This document shows positions 27,256-36,293 of a stretch of 64,000 nt of DNA, piece by piece. Within the stretch, counting starts at the first letter, position 1. Each line of letters starts with the position of its first letter. The notes beneath the pieces are model-generated. The model was not told where the DNA came from and ran no database searches. It was given only the letters and a program-made list of their open reading frames with translations. A program made the translations under genes and the position numbers. This DNA is from Marinactinospora thermotolerans DSM 45154 (GTDB taxonomy: Bacteria; Actinomycetota; Actinomycetes; Streptosporangiales; Streptosporangiaceae): positions 24,107 through 88,106 of the forward strand of contig NZ_FUWS01000017.1 in the NCBI RefSeq assembly GCF_900167435.1, written 5' to 3'.

Positions 27256-28521
27256 TCAGGCCGGCTGCGGCACCTTGACGGCGGCGCGCACGGATTCGGC
27301 GATGATGTCCAGGCCCTGTTCCAGCTCCTCGCGGGAGGTGGTCAGCGGCGGCAGGAGCTTGGCGACCTCGTCCTCGGGACCGGAGGTCTCCATGAGCAGG
27401 CCGCGCTGGAACGCCTCGGCGCACACGGACTTGGCCAGGCCCTCCTCGGTGAAGGCGAGGCCGCGAGCCATCCCCCGGCCGCGGGCGTGGGCGCCCGTCT
27501 GCGGGTGCTCCTCGGCGATGGCCTCCAGGCGGGAGCCGATCAGCTCGCCCTTGGCGACGGTCTCCCGCTGCAACTCGTCGTCGCGCCAGAAGGTGGTCAG
27601 GGCCGCGGTGCCGGTGACGAAGGCGGGGTTGGGGCCCCGGAAGGTGCCGTTGTGCTCGCCCGGCTCCCACACGTCCAGCTCGCGCTTGAACAGGGTGAGG
27701 GCCATCGGCAGGCCATAGCCGCTGATGGACTTCGACAGCGTGACGATGTCCGGCTCGATACCGGCCTCCTCGAAGGAGAAGAACGGCCCGGTCCGGCCAC
27801 AGCCCATCTGGATGTCGTCGACGATGAGGAGCATCTCGTACTCCTTGCACAGCGCGGCCAGGCCGCGCAGCCACCCGGCGCTGGCGACGTTGATGCCGCC
27901 CTCCCCCTGCACCGTCTCGACGATGACCGCCGCCGGCTTGTCCAGGCCGCTGCCGCTGTCCTCCAGCAGGCTGCGCAGCCACAGGAAGTCCGGCGTCCGG
28001 CCGTCCATGTAGCCGTCGAACGGCATGGTCGCGGCGTGGCCCAGCGGAACGCCGGCGCCGCCGCGCTTCATCGAGTTGCCGGTGACCGCGAGCGCGCCCA
28101 GGGTCATGCCGTGGAAGCCGTTGGTGAAGCTGATGACGGTCTCGCGGCCGGTGTACTTGCGGGCGAGCTTGAGCGCCGCCTCGACCGCGTTGTTGCCGGC
28201 CGGGCCGGGGAACTGGACCTTGTAGTCCAGCCCGCGGGGGGCGAGGATCACCTCGCCGAAGGTTTTCAGGAAATCGCGTTTGGCCGTGGTGTAGGCGTCC
28301 AGGCTGTGGACGATGGAGTCCCCGATGAGATAGTCGAGGAGCTCGGTTTTGAGGCGGGGATTGTTATGCCCGTAGTTGAGCGATCCCGCGCCCGCGAAGA
28401 AGTCGAGATAGGGACGGCCGGATTCGTCGTAGACGTGACTGCCGCGCGCCTCGTTGAAGACGACCGGCCAGCCACGGCAGTAACTACGGACTTCCGATTC
28501 GAGGCGTTCGAAGATCTCCAT
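27256..28521 (-). CDS. ectB: Diaminobutyrate-2-oxoglutarate transaminase EctB
   Basis: A 421-residue class III PLP aminotransferase. Lys264 in [10 protein letters not shown] binds PLP and Asp236 lies in [13 protein letters not shown], both typical of EctB. It converts aspartate semialdehyde plus glutamate to diaminobutyrate, the first ectoine step. The N terminus [20 protein letters not shown] matches EctB exactly in style, fixing the ATG. 98 bases separate it from ectA. Confidence 0.96.
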   Translation of the reverse strand: MEIFERLESEVRSYCRGWPVVFNEARGSHVYDESGRPYLDFFAGAGSLNYGHNNPRLKTELLDYLIGDSIVHSLDAYTTAKRDFLKTFGEVILAPRGLDYKVQFPGPAGNNAVEAALKLARKYTGRETVISFTNGFHGMTLGALAVTGNSMKRGGAGVPLGHAATMPFDGYMDGRTPDFLWLRSLLEDSGSGLDKPAAVIVETVQGEGGINVASAGWLRGLAALCKEYEMLLIVDDIQMGCGRTGPFFSFEEAGIEPDIVTLSKSISGYGLPMALTLFKRELDVWEPGEHNGTFRGPNPAFVTGTAALTTFWRDDELQRETVAKGELIGSRLEAIAEEHPQTGAHARGRGMARGLAFTEEGLAKSVCAEAFQRGLLMETSGPEDEVAKLLPPLTTSREELEQGLDIIAESVRAAVKVPQPA

Positions 28522-28619
28522 CGTTTCCCCTTGTGTCCTTTCCGCAATCCACCGCGTGCGGGGCGGCGGGGTCGGGATGAGTCGGGCGTCGCTGTGAACG
28601 TCGAGTCGGGTGGAACGGG

Positions 28620-29195
28620 TCAGCCGATCGGACCGATGCGCACGAGTTCCTCCGGTTCGTGCCCGTCAGGGCCGTCGGCGGGGAAGTGCTCGCGTCCGAA
28701 CAGGGGAGTCCAGGCGATGTGGGCGCCACGGTCGCGGGCGAACGAGGCGAACAGCGCGCGCGAGGCCGTGTTGCCGGGGGTGACGGTCGCCTCCAGGCGG
28801 GTGAGGCCAGTGGCGACGACGCGATCGGCGATGTGGTCGAGCATCCTCCGGGCCAGCCGGCGGCCGCGGAACGCGGGGTCGACGCCGACCTGCCACAGGA
28901 AGTAGGTCTCGGGGGAGTCCGGGCGGACGTAGCCGGTGACGAAACCGCGGACGACGCCCTCGGCGTCGTAGGCGACCAGCGAGGTCCGCGCGAAGTCGCG
29001 GCACCACAGGGCGTAGGCGTACGGGGAGTTCACGTCGAGCCCGCAGTCACCCGCCAGGCGCCACAGGTGCCGTCCGTCCTCCAACGATGGCGCGGCCAGA
29101 CGCACCCCGTCGGGGTCCACGGGAGCGTCCACGCGACGGTCGTGGACGTATCCGGAATCGTCTCGGTCGGCTGGAGCTGTTCGTTGAAGAGGCAC
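28620..29195 (-). CDS. ectA: Diaminobutyrate acetyltransferase EctA
   Basis: A 191-residue GNAT acetyltransferase that makes N-gamma-acetyl-diaminobutyrate. Motifs: NSPYAYALWCRDFARTS (EctA-specific), acetyl-CoA loop VGVDPAFRGRRLARRMLDHI, and TVTPGNTASRALF. GTG start at 29195. A TAAATT box (29204-29209) ends 8 bases before it, so the transcript may be leaderless. It opens the ectABCD-ehuBCDA block. Confidence 0.95.
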   Translation of the reverse strand: MPLQRTAPADRDDSGYVHDRRVDAPVDPDGVRLAAPSLEDGRHLWRLAGDCGLDVNSPYAYALWCRDFARTSLVAYDAEGVVRGFVTGYVRPDSPETYFLWQVGVDPAFRGRRLARRMLDHIADRVVATGLTRLEATVTPGNTASRALFASFARDRGAHIAWTPLFGREHFPADGPDGHEPEELVRIGPIG

Positions 29196-29935
29196 GTCGC
29201 AGGAATTTAGCGAACGTTCCTGAGCGAAATTTCCGGGATTTCAGTGGTGAATGTTTCGGCGATGTTGCACCGGGTAGGGCTCGTTCATTTAAAAACGCGG
29301 TTCCCGGCGTCGCCGCGCTGGTCACGGCCGCTCTCGGGGTCGCTCCGCGCCGGCCCTCGGTTGCCACCAGGGGGTTCGAAACGCCTCGGGCGCGGCCGTG
29401 GAAACGGGCCGCGCGGATCGCGTTCCACCCTTCGCGTGGAACCACAGCCAAACATAGGGCCTCACACACGGAACTTTAAGGGTGGCATAGATCACACGGA
29501 ATCTATCGAAGTAGGGATATTCATCGCCATTATCGACACCCTCTGTTCCACATGAGGCAACACGCCCCCCTCGCCCCGGACCGCGCGCACCTCCCGCGAC
29601 GACCACCGCCGGGACCGCCCCCGCCCGCCCCGCGACCGCCCCATCCTCGTGTGAGCTTTTGCACCGTATGCACGAAAAGTGCCATAACAGCGGCGCTTCC
29701 AGGGGAATTTTCTCGCTGACCTTCTGTAGTACGACCCGGCGTAGTACTACAATCGGTCGAGACGCGACGGTGCTTCCCTGGCACATCCACGGGTAGCCCG
29801 CGCGCGGGCCCCGTCGCCCTTCGACGGGACCCGAGGTCCGCCCGCGGTGCAGCGAACGGCCATCCGCGGCCACCTCATCCCACGGTGGATCACCGTGGGT
29901 TCCGAGGACACGAGCCAGGGATTCGGAGGCACCTG
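29196..29935. promoter_or_regulatory. Long AT-richer divergent control region (ectA / WhiB gene)
   Basis: 740 bases without a gene. Near ectA: inverted repeat CAGGAA-N11-TTCCTG (29200-29222) overlapping the TAAATT box. Middle: TAGAT-N8-ATCTA (29488-29505) in an AT-rich island (about 29455-29560). Towards the WhiB gene: a CRP-like GTG-N8-CAC (29651-29664) and the promoter listed separately. The AT content is well above that of neighbouring genes. A small regulatory RNA cannot be excluded. Confidence 0.55.
29726..29753 (+). promoter_or_regulatory. Promoter of the WhiB gene with GTAGTAC direct repeats
   Basis: A near-consensus -10 box TACAAT lies at 29748-29753. GTAGTAC occurs at 29726-29732 and 29741-29747, 15 bases apart; the second copy is part of the palindrome GTAGTACTAC. 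The first copy overlaps the -35 position, so the repeats may be an activator or repressor site. The implied leader is about 175 bases. Confidence 0.55.
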
Positions 29936-30199
29936 GTGAACCGCCTTTACCACGAAAGCGAAGACTGGGTCGCGCAGGGCGCCTGCCGCAGCTACGACCC
30001 CGAACTGTTCTTCCCGGTGAGCACGACCGGGCCTGGGCGGCATGACGCGGAGCTCGCCAAGGCCATCTGCCGTACGTGTACTGTTCGCCAAGAGTGCCTG
30101 CGGTGGGCACTGCGCGCCGGGGAGGCGCATGGGATCTGGGGTGCGACAACGCCCGAGGAACGCCGCTACATGCGCCGCGAGCTGGTCCCCGCCAGCTGA
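29936..30199 (+). CDS. WhiB-family iron-sulfur transcriptional regulator
   Basis: An 87-residue WhiB-like protein with four cysteines, Cys17, Cys45, Cys48 and Cys54 (CxxC in ICRTC), that would ligate a 4Fe-4S cluster. The turn GIWGATTPEERR and a basic C terminus follow. Size and FFPVSTTGP resemble WhiB1/WblE. GTG start at 29936 with GGAGG 7 bases upstream; the longer in-frame start was rejected. It likely responds to redox or nitric oxide and binds sigma factor region 4. Confidence 0.93.
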   Translation: MNRLYHESEDWVAQGACRSYDPELFFPVSTTGPGRHDAELAKAICRTCTVRQECLRWALRAGEAHGIWGATTPEERRYMRRELVPAS

Positions 30200-30216
30200 C
30201 CCGGCCATGCGCCATC

Positions 30217-30244
30217 GGCCGTCAGACCCTCCGGTCTGACGGCC
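30217..30244 (+). terminator. Terminator after WhiB gene
   Basis: GGCCGTCAGACC (30217-30228) pairs perfectly with GGTCTGACGGCC (30233-30244) around loop CTCC, 17 bases past the stop. Confidence 0.8.
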
Positions 30245-30305
30245 CTTCGCTTCCGCGGTACCGGTTCTCGGCCGGTCCCTTGGTCACCTGTTAGGTTCTG
30301 AGACC

Positions 30306-30905
30306 GTGCACCTGCCTACCCGGGGCCCCCTGTGGCTCCTGCGGACGGCCGTCCTGGCCCTGGCGTGCACCGGCCTGTCCTGGTCCGGCCACGCCGCGTG
30401 GTCGGACGGTACCGCCCCGCCCGGGACCCTGGCGCTCGCGACGCTGTTCATGGCGTTCGCGCTCACCCCATTCACCCGGGCCCGGCGCGGCCCCGGCGAG
30501 ATCTTCGCGGTCCTGGCCCTCGCCCAGGCGGGGCTGCACCTGCTGTTCCAGTCCCCCCAGGCGGGGCCGGCGAGCACGTCGCTCGCGCACATCGGCCACT
30601 TCTGCCTGGCCGGGTACTCCCCCGGCATGCTGGCCGGCCACCTGTGGGCCGCGCTGCTCGCCACGGCCCTGCTCTCCCACGGCGAAACCGGGCTGTGGGC
30701 GCTGGCCACCCTCGTCCTGCGCGCGCTTCCCCGCCCGGTGGCGGCGCCCCTTCCGCCCCTGCCCCCGCGCCCCCTCCTCCCCATCCGGCCGCCCGCCATG
30801 CGCCCTCGCTCGGGTCTGGCGCGCCGGTCCCGCCCCCGCGGGCCACCATCCGTTGTTCGTCGTCCCCGTCCGAAACGAATCCGACGAGCACCGGAAAGGT
30901 CTCTC
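30306..30905 (+). CDS. Membrane module read in frame into CopC (no stop)
   Basis: A GTG at 30306 opens a frame of 200 codons encoding about five membrane segments with several His residues (LAQAGLHLLF, LAHIGHFCLAGYSPGMLAGHLW, LLSHGETGLW). It ends in a Pro/Arg-rich linker and runs without any stop into the CopC frame. TAGGTT at 30292-30297 could be a -10 for a leaderless transcript. It may be a separate protein that lost its stop, an N-terminal fusion, or a nested-start arrangement. I recognise no family with certainty. Confidence 0.5.
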
Positions 30906-31517
30906 ATGGCATCCACCATCACGTCCCGGCGCAGGTCCCGCCTGCCGATCGCGTTCGGCCTCTCGTTGCTGCTGGCCCTGGCACCGGCGCAGAGCGCGCT
31001 GGCCCACAACGTCTTGCTGTCGTCCTCCCCCGAGGACGGGGCGACCCTCGACGAGGCGCCCCAGGAGGTGGTCCTCACCTTCAACGCCGAGGTCAACGAG
31101 GGCGGTAACGGCATCGTCGTCTCCGACCCCAACGGGGAGAACGTCGCCGAGGGCGAGGTCCGTCTCGACGGCGAGAAGGCCGCGATCGACCTGGTCCCCC
31201 TGACGGAGTCCGGCGAGTACACGATCAACTACCGGATCATCTCGGCCGACGGCCACCCGCTGGAGGACGAACTGGCCTTCACCCTCTCCGAGGAGGCCGT
31301 CGCCGCGGCGTCCCCCGAGGCCGAGGAGAGCCCGGCCACCCAGACATCCCCCACCGCCGAGGAGAGCCCCACCTCCGAGGAGGGGCCGGTCGCCAATCCC
31401 ACCTCCACCGCGGGACCGTGGGGTCCGGCGCTGGCGGTGGTCGGCGCCCTGGCCGTGGTCGGCCTGATCGTCATCGTCATCGTCCGGCTGCGCAGGCGCC
31501 CCGGCGGGCAGGGCTGA
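30906..31517 (+). CDS. CopC-domain copper-binding protein with C-terminal membrane anchor
   Basis: A 203-residue CopC protein. The signal peptide ends ...QSALA before HNVLLSSSPEDG; cleavage would leave His as residue 1, the known N-terminal Cu(II) ligand in CopC, and SADGHP supplies the second His. An acidic/Ser/Thr/Pro linker (ASPEAEESPATQTSPTAEES) and a C-terminal membrane helix (LAVVGALAVVGLIVIVIV) with RLRRR follow. The ATG has GGAAAGG about 6 bases upstream and begins a genuine signal peptide, so this start is favoured over the upstream fusion. Role: copper handling at the cell surface. Confidence 0.85.
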   Translation: MASTITSRRRSRLPIAFGLSLLLALAPAQSALAHNVLLSSSPEDGATLDEAPQEVVLTFNAEVNEGGNGIVVSDPNGENVAEGEVRLDGEKAAIDLVPLTESGEYTINYRIISADGHPLEDELAFTLSEEAVAAASPEAEESPATQTSPTAEESPTSEEGPVANPTSTAGPWGPALAVVGALAVVGLIVIVIVRLRRRPGGQG

Positions 31518-31535
31518 TCCCCGGCTGAAAAACAC

Positions 31536-31572
31536 CGCGGCCCCGCGGGGGAATCCTCCCCGCGGGGCCGCG
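31536..31572. terminator. Convergent bidirectional terminator
   Basis: Arms CGCGGCCCCGCGGGG (31536-31550) and CCCCGCGGGGCCGCG (31558-31572) form a 15-bp stem with a 7-base loop between the converging copC and PP2C genes. A run GAAAAA precedes it on the plus strand. Confidence 0.8.
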
Positions 31573-31595
31573 CGCGTTCCCGTGCCGCCGGGGTC

Positions 31596-32357
31596 TCAGC
31601 CGCGGCGCACGAGCAGAATGCTGATGTTGTCGCGTCCGGAGGCGTCCATGGCGGCCTGCCACAGGTTGAACACGGCCGCCTCGTCACTGCCGGAGCCCGC
31701 GATGATGCGCTCCATCTCCTCCAGCGCCACGAGGTCGGACAGGCCGTCGCTGCACATCAACCACGCCCCGGGACCGGGTTCGGGGTCGCGGCCGACGTGG
31801 GGCTCCATCGGGCTGGCGCCGCTGCCGCCGAGCGACTGGGTGATGAAGTTCGTGGTGACCGGCTTGCCGTCCTCGGAAGGGGGCAGCGCCGGCGAGTCGT
31901 CCTGGGAGAGCTGGTAGAGCCGGCCGTCTTGGAGACGGTAGGTGCGCGAGTCGCCGACGTTGAACCAGTAGTTGCCGTCGGCGGTCAGCAGCATGCCCGC
32001 GACCGTCGTGCCCATGCCGGAGAACTCGGTGTGCTGGCTGGCGTGCTCCTTGATCTCCTCGTCGATGTGCTTGAGGAGTTGTTCCACCGCCTCGGGGCCG
32101 ACCAGGTCGGCGCCGCTCTCGGCCATGCGATGGACGGCGTGCTCGGAGGCGATCTCTCCCGCGGCGTGTCCGCCGAGGCCGTCGGCGACGGCGACGACGA
32201 GGGGCTCGGCCAGGGGGAGCACGCAGCGCGCGGGCATCTTCATGTCGGCGCCGGCCACCGTGAGCGCGCCCATCACCACGGCGTCCTCATTGGCCTGGCG
32301 AACAGCGCCCCGGTGCGTGAGGGCCGTTACCGCGACTGCCCCGCCATCGACACCCAT
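31596..32357 (-). CDS. PP2C-family Ser/Thr protein phosphatase
   Basis: A 253-residue PP2C domain. Motifs: THRGAVRQANEDA, the metal-binding VAVADGLGGHAAGEIAS, GTTVAGM, FNVGDSRTYRL, SDGLSDLV and the final GRDNISILLV. The start at 32357 has a GGAGG site 7 bases upstream. It reverses Ser/Thr kinase action; no kinase gene is adjacent, although the window has several partner-switching proteins. Confidence 0.92.
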   Translation of the reverse strand: MGVDGGAVAVTALTHRGAVRQANEDAVVMGALTVAGADMKMPARCVLPLAEPLVVAVADGLGGHAAGEIASEHAVHRMAESGADLVGPEAVEQLLKHIDEEIKEHASQHTEFSGMGTTVAGMLLTADGNYWFNVGDSRTYRLQDGRLYQLSQDDSPALPPSEDGKPVTTNFITQSLGGSGASPMEPHVGRDPEPGPGAWLMCSDGLSDLVALEEMERIIAGSGSDEAAVFNLWQAAMDASGRDNISILLVRRG

Positions 32358-32521
32358 GCACCCTACCTCCTGTTTCATCGGCAGTACCTGCCGAACAGTC
32401 CCAAGCGGCGCCTCTGCCGGACGGTGGCGAGGCGCGTTGATCATGTAACCGTATCGGGGGACGGTCGGCCACGGCTAAAACCCGCGTACATCATGGCGGA
32501 AATCGCCACGATGCGCAGTTC

Positions 32522-33427
32522 CTATCCTGCCCCCGCTTCGCGCCGATCCGCATCCGGCCACCCGTGAGGAGCACGCCGGGGCACCTCCGGCCGCCTCCGC
32601 GTGATCCCCGCCACGGACAGCACCGCGCCCGTCCCCAGGTCCACCCCCTCGCGGGCGAGGTCCACGTAGGCCGCCGCGACGTCGTGGGGGTCGTCCTCCT
32701 CGGCGGGGACCAGACAGTTGATCCGCACCCCGCGATCGGCCAGGATGCCGGCCAGGGAGCGGGGCAGGGACATGACGCCGGCCGCGCCGGCCGCGTGGTC
32801 GATGTGCTCGGGGGAGCCGTGGTCGCCCGACGGGGCACCGGTGAGGACGATCGAGGCGCCCGCGGGCAGGAACACCCGTGCCGCCTGGATCAGCCATAGC
32901 GCACTGTAGAAGGTCGCGCGCAGGGTGCGGTCGAGCCGGTCGGTGGTGATGTCCATGAGCCCGTCGTGGTCGCGCGGGCCCGGGCCGCACACGACCAGCA
33001 GGTCGATGCCGCCGAACTCCAGGGTGGTGTGCGCCACCGCCCCGCGGCAGTCGGCCTCGCGCGTGGGGTCACAGCGGACGGGCAGCGCGCAGGCCCCCAG
33101 GTCGGCGAGCATCCGTGCCGTCGTGTGCAGGGGATCGGCGGGGACGCCGTTCGCGGCGGGGGTCGCCCGTCTCCATCCCTGCGGTGCCGCGGGTTTCGAG
33201 GGGCCTCCGGGGTCGTCGGCGACGGCGACCGCCGCCCCCTCCTTGGCCAGTGCCGCGGCGACCTCGCGTCCCGGGCCGGTGCCGTCGACCAGGCCGCCGA
33301 CCACGAGGGCGCGCCGTCCCGTCAGCCGACCGCGGCCGGTGTAGTGGGGGATCGGGTCGTGCGGCACCGTCGTGCGTGCGGGGAACGCCCTGTCGGCCGG
33401 CCAGCGTGACGCTTTTGACCCTTTCAT
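32522..33427 (-). CDS. SDR-family protein lacking the catalytic Tyr/Lys
   Basis: A 301-residue Rossmann protein with SDR order: glycine-rich VVGGLVDGTGPGREVA, DDPGGP after beta 2, VVCGPGP after beta 4, IVLTGAPSG (Ser region), and RGVRINCLVPAEED. At the position of the YxxxK pair the sequence is DHAAG, so both catalytic residues are missing. It may bind NAD(P) without catalysis. The ATG at 33427 has GGGAG 8 bases upstream. An N-terminal extension (to 33580) lacks support. Confidence 0.8.
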   Translation of the reverse strand: MKGSKASRWPADRAFPARTTVPHDPIPHYTGRGRLTGRRALVVGGLVDGTGPGREVAAALAKEGAAVAVADDPGGPSKPAAPQGWRRATPAANGVPADPLHTTARMLADLGACALPVRCDPTREADCRGAVAHTTLEFGGIDLLVVCGPGPRDHDGLMDITTDRLDRTLRATFYSALWLIQAARVFLPAGASIVLTGAPSGDHGSPEHIDHAAGAAGVMSLPRSLAGILADRGVRINCLVPAEEDDPHDVAAAYVDLAREGVDLGTGAVLSVAGITRRRPEVPRRAPHGWPDADRREAGAG

Positions 33428-33859
33428 CACGTTTTCTCCCATCCGGGACCTCCGCCCCTGTGTCGCTGCCGGAGCGTGCCCGAGAAGATCACCCGCAAAC
33501 CGCTCCCGGCCTGCCGGAGCGCCGGGTTCCGCCATCGGCACAGGTAATCGGGCGTTGTCTTTATCGCAAACCTCTGACACAATGACGGCGTTGGGTGTCT
33601 AAGACGCAGACACACCTTCGCCTTCGTGCGCTCGCACCTGGCCGCAACGGCCGGAGTGTTCTCGAGCGCTTTTCGTGTTTCTCCGAACGGCCAAAGGTGT
33701 GATTCTCATGCGTCTGCCCTCCCCTCTTCTTTCTCTCCCCCGTCCCGTACGGCTCCCGTCGGCCTGGCCGCTCCCCTTTCCCTGCACCGAAGGGGTCCTT
33801 CGCCATGGGCGCACGTCGATCGACTCTCCGGGTCGCCGTCTCACCACGAGGAGTTTCAC
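33428..33859. promoter_or_regulatory. Divergent region upstream of the glycosyltransferase with a short leader ORF
   Basis: 432 bases between divergent genes. GTGTCT (33595-33600) and AGACAC (33608-33613) form a small dyad near a CACAAT box (33578-33583). An ORF at 33675-33863 (62 codons, or 51 from a later ATG) ends at a TGA that overlaps the glycosyltransferase GTG by 3 bases, so it may couple translation. The leader is pyrimidine-rich (33715-33785). Confidence 0.4.
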
Positions 33860-35101
33860 GTGAAGATCGCCTTGGTTTCCGAGCACGCCACCCCGCTTCC
33901 CGCCCACAAGGGTGAGCCGACCTGCGGTGACAGCGTCCACGTCGCCGCCCTGGCCCGCCACCTCGCCAAGAACGGCCACCGTGTCACCGTCTACGCCCGT
34001 TGCTCCGACGCCGAATCGGCCGGCCGCTCCCGCATGGGCCGCGGCGTCGCGGTCGAGCACCTGACCGCCGGCCCGGCCCGCCCGCTGGGGACCGACGAGG
34101 AGGCCGAGCACACCGGCGCCTTCGCCAAGGCGCTGGCCGGCGCGCTCGCCGAGGACACCCCCGACGTCGTGCACGCCTTCGGCTGGACCAGCGGCCTGGC
34201 CGCGCTGTCGGCGCTGCGCGGTCTGACCGAGCAGCGCCCGCCGCTGGTGCAGACGTTCCACTCGCTCAACGTCGCCGAGCAGCGCGCCGGCCTGCCCGGC
34301 CGGACCGAGCGCGTCCGCCTGGAGGCCGCGATCGCCGGGCGCGCCGACGCCGTTGTCGTCGACTCCGCCGACCAGCGCTTCGAGCTGGCCCGCATGGGGC
34401 TGCCCCGGCCGCGCGTCAGCGTGGTGCCCTACGGCGTCGACACCGACCAGTTCCTGCCCGAGGGCGGAACCGCGGCGGGCCCCTGGCGCGGCCGCCGTGA
34501 GCAGCGCACCCGCATCATCTCGGTCACCGGCCTGGGGCCCGAGAGTGGCGCCGACACCCTCATCCGTTCCATGGCGCGGGTCCCCGACGCCGAGCTCGTC
34601 ATCGTCGGCGGCCCCTCCTCCGAGAACCTGGCCATCGACCCCGACGCCCGCCGGCTGGAGCTGGTCGCCAAGGAGGCCGGCGTGGACGAGCGGGTGACGC
34701 TCCTCGGCTCCGTCGACCGCAAGGAGCTGCCGCGTCTGCTGCGCTCGGCCGACGTCTACGCCTCGGCCGCCCTGTACGACCCCTACGGCGGCGCGGTGCT
34801 GGAGGCCATGGCGTGCGGGCTTCCGGTTGTGGCCACCGCCGTTGGAGGCGTCACCGGCGCCGTGCTCGACGGCACCACCGGCGTGTTGCTGCGCCAGGCC
34901 CGGCCCGACTCGCTGGCGCGTGTGCTGCGTCACCTGGCCGCCGACTCCACCACGCGCACCGCCTACGGAATCGCCGGGGCCGACCGCGCCGCCTCCCGCT
35001 TCGGCTGGCAGCGCGTCGCCGCGGAGACCGAGCGGGTCTACTCCCGGGTGCTGCCGATGGAGGAGGAGATGCCCATGGCGGTCGGCGATGATGCACACTA
35101 G
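33860..35101 (+). CDS. GT4-family glycosyltransferase
   Basis: A 413-residue GT-B enzyme. N-terminal Rossmann half: VKIALVSEHATPL with an acceptor loop GDSVHVAALARHLAKNGHRVTVYAR. C-terminal half: PYGVDTDQFLP, then the donor-binding DPYGGAVLEAMACGLPVVATAVGG (EX7E-like region). It uses a nucleotide sugar; acceptor unknown. The GTG at 33860 follows GAGGAG with normal spacing and begins exactly at the first beta strand. Confidence 0.9.
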   Translation: MKIALVSEHATPLPAHKGEPTCGDSVHVAALARHLAKNGHRVTVYARCSDAESAGRSRMGRGVAVEHLTAGPARPLGTDEEAEHTGAFAKALAGALAEDTPDVVHAFGWTSGLAALSALRGLTEQRPPLVQTFHSLNVAEQRAGLPGRTERVRLEAAIAGRADAVVVDSADQRFELARMGLPRPRVSVVPYGVDTDQFLPEGGTAAGPWRGRREQRTRIISVTGLGPESGADTLIRSMARVPDAELVIVGGPSSENLAIDPDARRLELVAKEAGVDERVTLLGSVDRKELPRLLRSADVYASAALYDPYGGAVLEAMACGLPVVATAVGGVTGAVLDGTTGVLLRQARPDSLARVLRHLAADSTTRTAYGIAGADRAASRFGWQRVAAETERVYSRVLPMEEEMPMAVGDDAH

Positions 35102-35302
35102 TCCGCGTACGACCTCCTAGGTCATATCCGGCGAATGTCGCGGCAACGACTTTCCGCCTCCACCCCCAGGGGGGTGAGGGCCGTCCTCCCCGGCCGGTCC
35201 CCGCGCCCTGCCCAGCAGAGCGGGATGAGAGGTTCGCCGAACGTGGCCTCGGCGGTGAGAGAGTCATTCCCGGCTGGGAGGACGAGCGCCCGGGGTGATG
35301 CG

Positions 35303-36256
35303 ATGAGTTCACGTGCGGTACCCGACAACGCCGGATTCGAGGGATTCGAGCACCACGGTGTGCTGTTCCACTCGGCCCGGGAGCTGTGCGACGTCGTCGT
35401 ACCCCGGATCCGTGCCGGCCTGGCCAGTGGCGACCACGTGGTGGTGGCCCTGCGGCCGGGCCACGCCACCGCCGTGCGCGCGGCCCTGACGCCCTCCGAG
35501 AGCGACTCCGTCCACTTCGTCGACCACGACACCTGGTACGAGGCGCCCGGTCGGACGCTGGCCGCCCTGCACAGGCTCACCCTGCTCCACCCCGACCGCC
35601 ACATCACCGTGGTCGGCGAGCCCGCGCTCCCCTTGGACAACCCGTTGGAGCTGCGCGAGTGGCACCGGCTGGACTCGGTCCTGGGGGCCTCCCTCGCGGG
35701 CAGCAGACTCCGGCTGATGTGCCTGCACGACACGGACGCGCTTCCCCGATCCGTCCTGGAACGGGTGTGGCACACCCACCCGGTGATGATCATCGGGGGC
35801 ACCCCACGGCACAGCCCCGACTACCGTGACGCCGCCGCCTACAGCGCCGCCGACGCGCTCGAGCCCCTGCCTCCCCCCGACGGCCCCGTCGAGTCGCTGG
35901 AGATCGTGCCCGACCTGCCCGCCCTGCGTGACGAGCTCACCGCGCTGGCCAAGCGCCTGGGGGCGCCACGCGAGCGCGTCAACGATCTGGTCGTCGCGGT
36001 GAACGAAATGGCGGCCAACGTCTTGGAGCACGGAGCGGGCAAGGGGATGATCTCGCTGTGGCTGGCCCCCGGACGGCTCATGTGCGACGTGTTCGACGAG
36101 GGCGGCGACCTCACCGACCCGCTGAGCGGCTACTTCCCCGCCGACGCGCTGAGCGTCCGTGGGTACGGCCTGTGGATCACCCGGCAGATCTGCGACTTCA
36201 TGGAGGTGCGCGGCAACGCCGGCGGGTCGCTGGTACGGCTGCACTTCAAGGCCTGA
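35303..36256 (+). CDS. MEDS domain plus RsbW-like anti-sigma kinase
   Basis: A 317-residue protein: MEDS sensory domain (about 12-180, HHGVLFHSARELCDVVVPRIRAGLASGDHVVVAL) fused to a histidine-kinase-like ATPase of the RsbW type (about 200-315), N box NEMAANVLEHGAG and GYGLWITRQICD. MEDS domains often sense methanogen or DcmR-type ligands, and in actinobacteria they accompany anti-sigma kinases. With the STAS gene at 36294 convergent and adjacent, the pair may act as kinase and antagonist. The ATG at 35303 begins just before the MEDS domain. Confidence 0.88.
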   Translation: MSSRAVPDNAGFEGFEHHGVLFHSARELCDVVVPRIRAGLASGDHVVVALRPGHATAVRAALTPSESDSVHFVDHDTWYEAPGRTLAALHRLTLLHPDRHITVVGEPALPLDNPLELREWHRLDSVLGASLAGSRLRLMCLHDTDALPRSVLERVWHTHPVMIIGGTPRHSPDYRDAAAYSAADALEPLPPPDGPVESLEIVPDLPALRDELTALAKRLGAPRERVNDLVVAVNEMAANVLEHGAGKGMISLWLAPGRLMCDVFDEGGDLTDPLSGYFPADALSVRGYGLWITRQICDFMEVRGNAGGSLVRLHFKA

Positions 36257-36293
36257 GCCCCTCGCCGCGCGAACCCGGAGAGGCGCGGCGGAG

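Noticed and set aside
35135..35302. Upstream extension of the MEDS-kinase gene
   Set aside because: The frame is open but the extension is Arg/Pro/Ser-rich without domain; the ATG at 35303 begins just before the MEDS domain.
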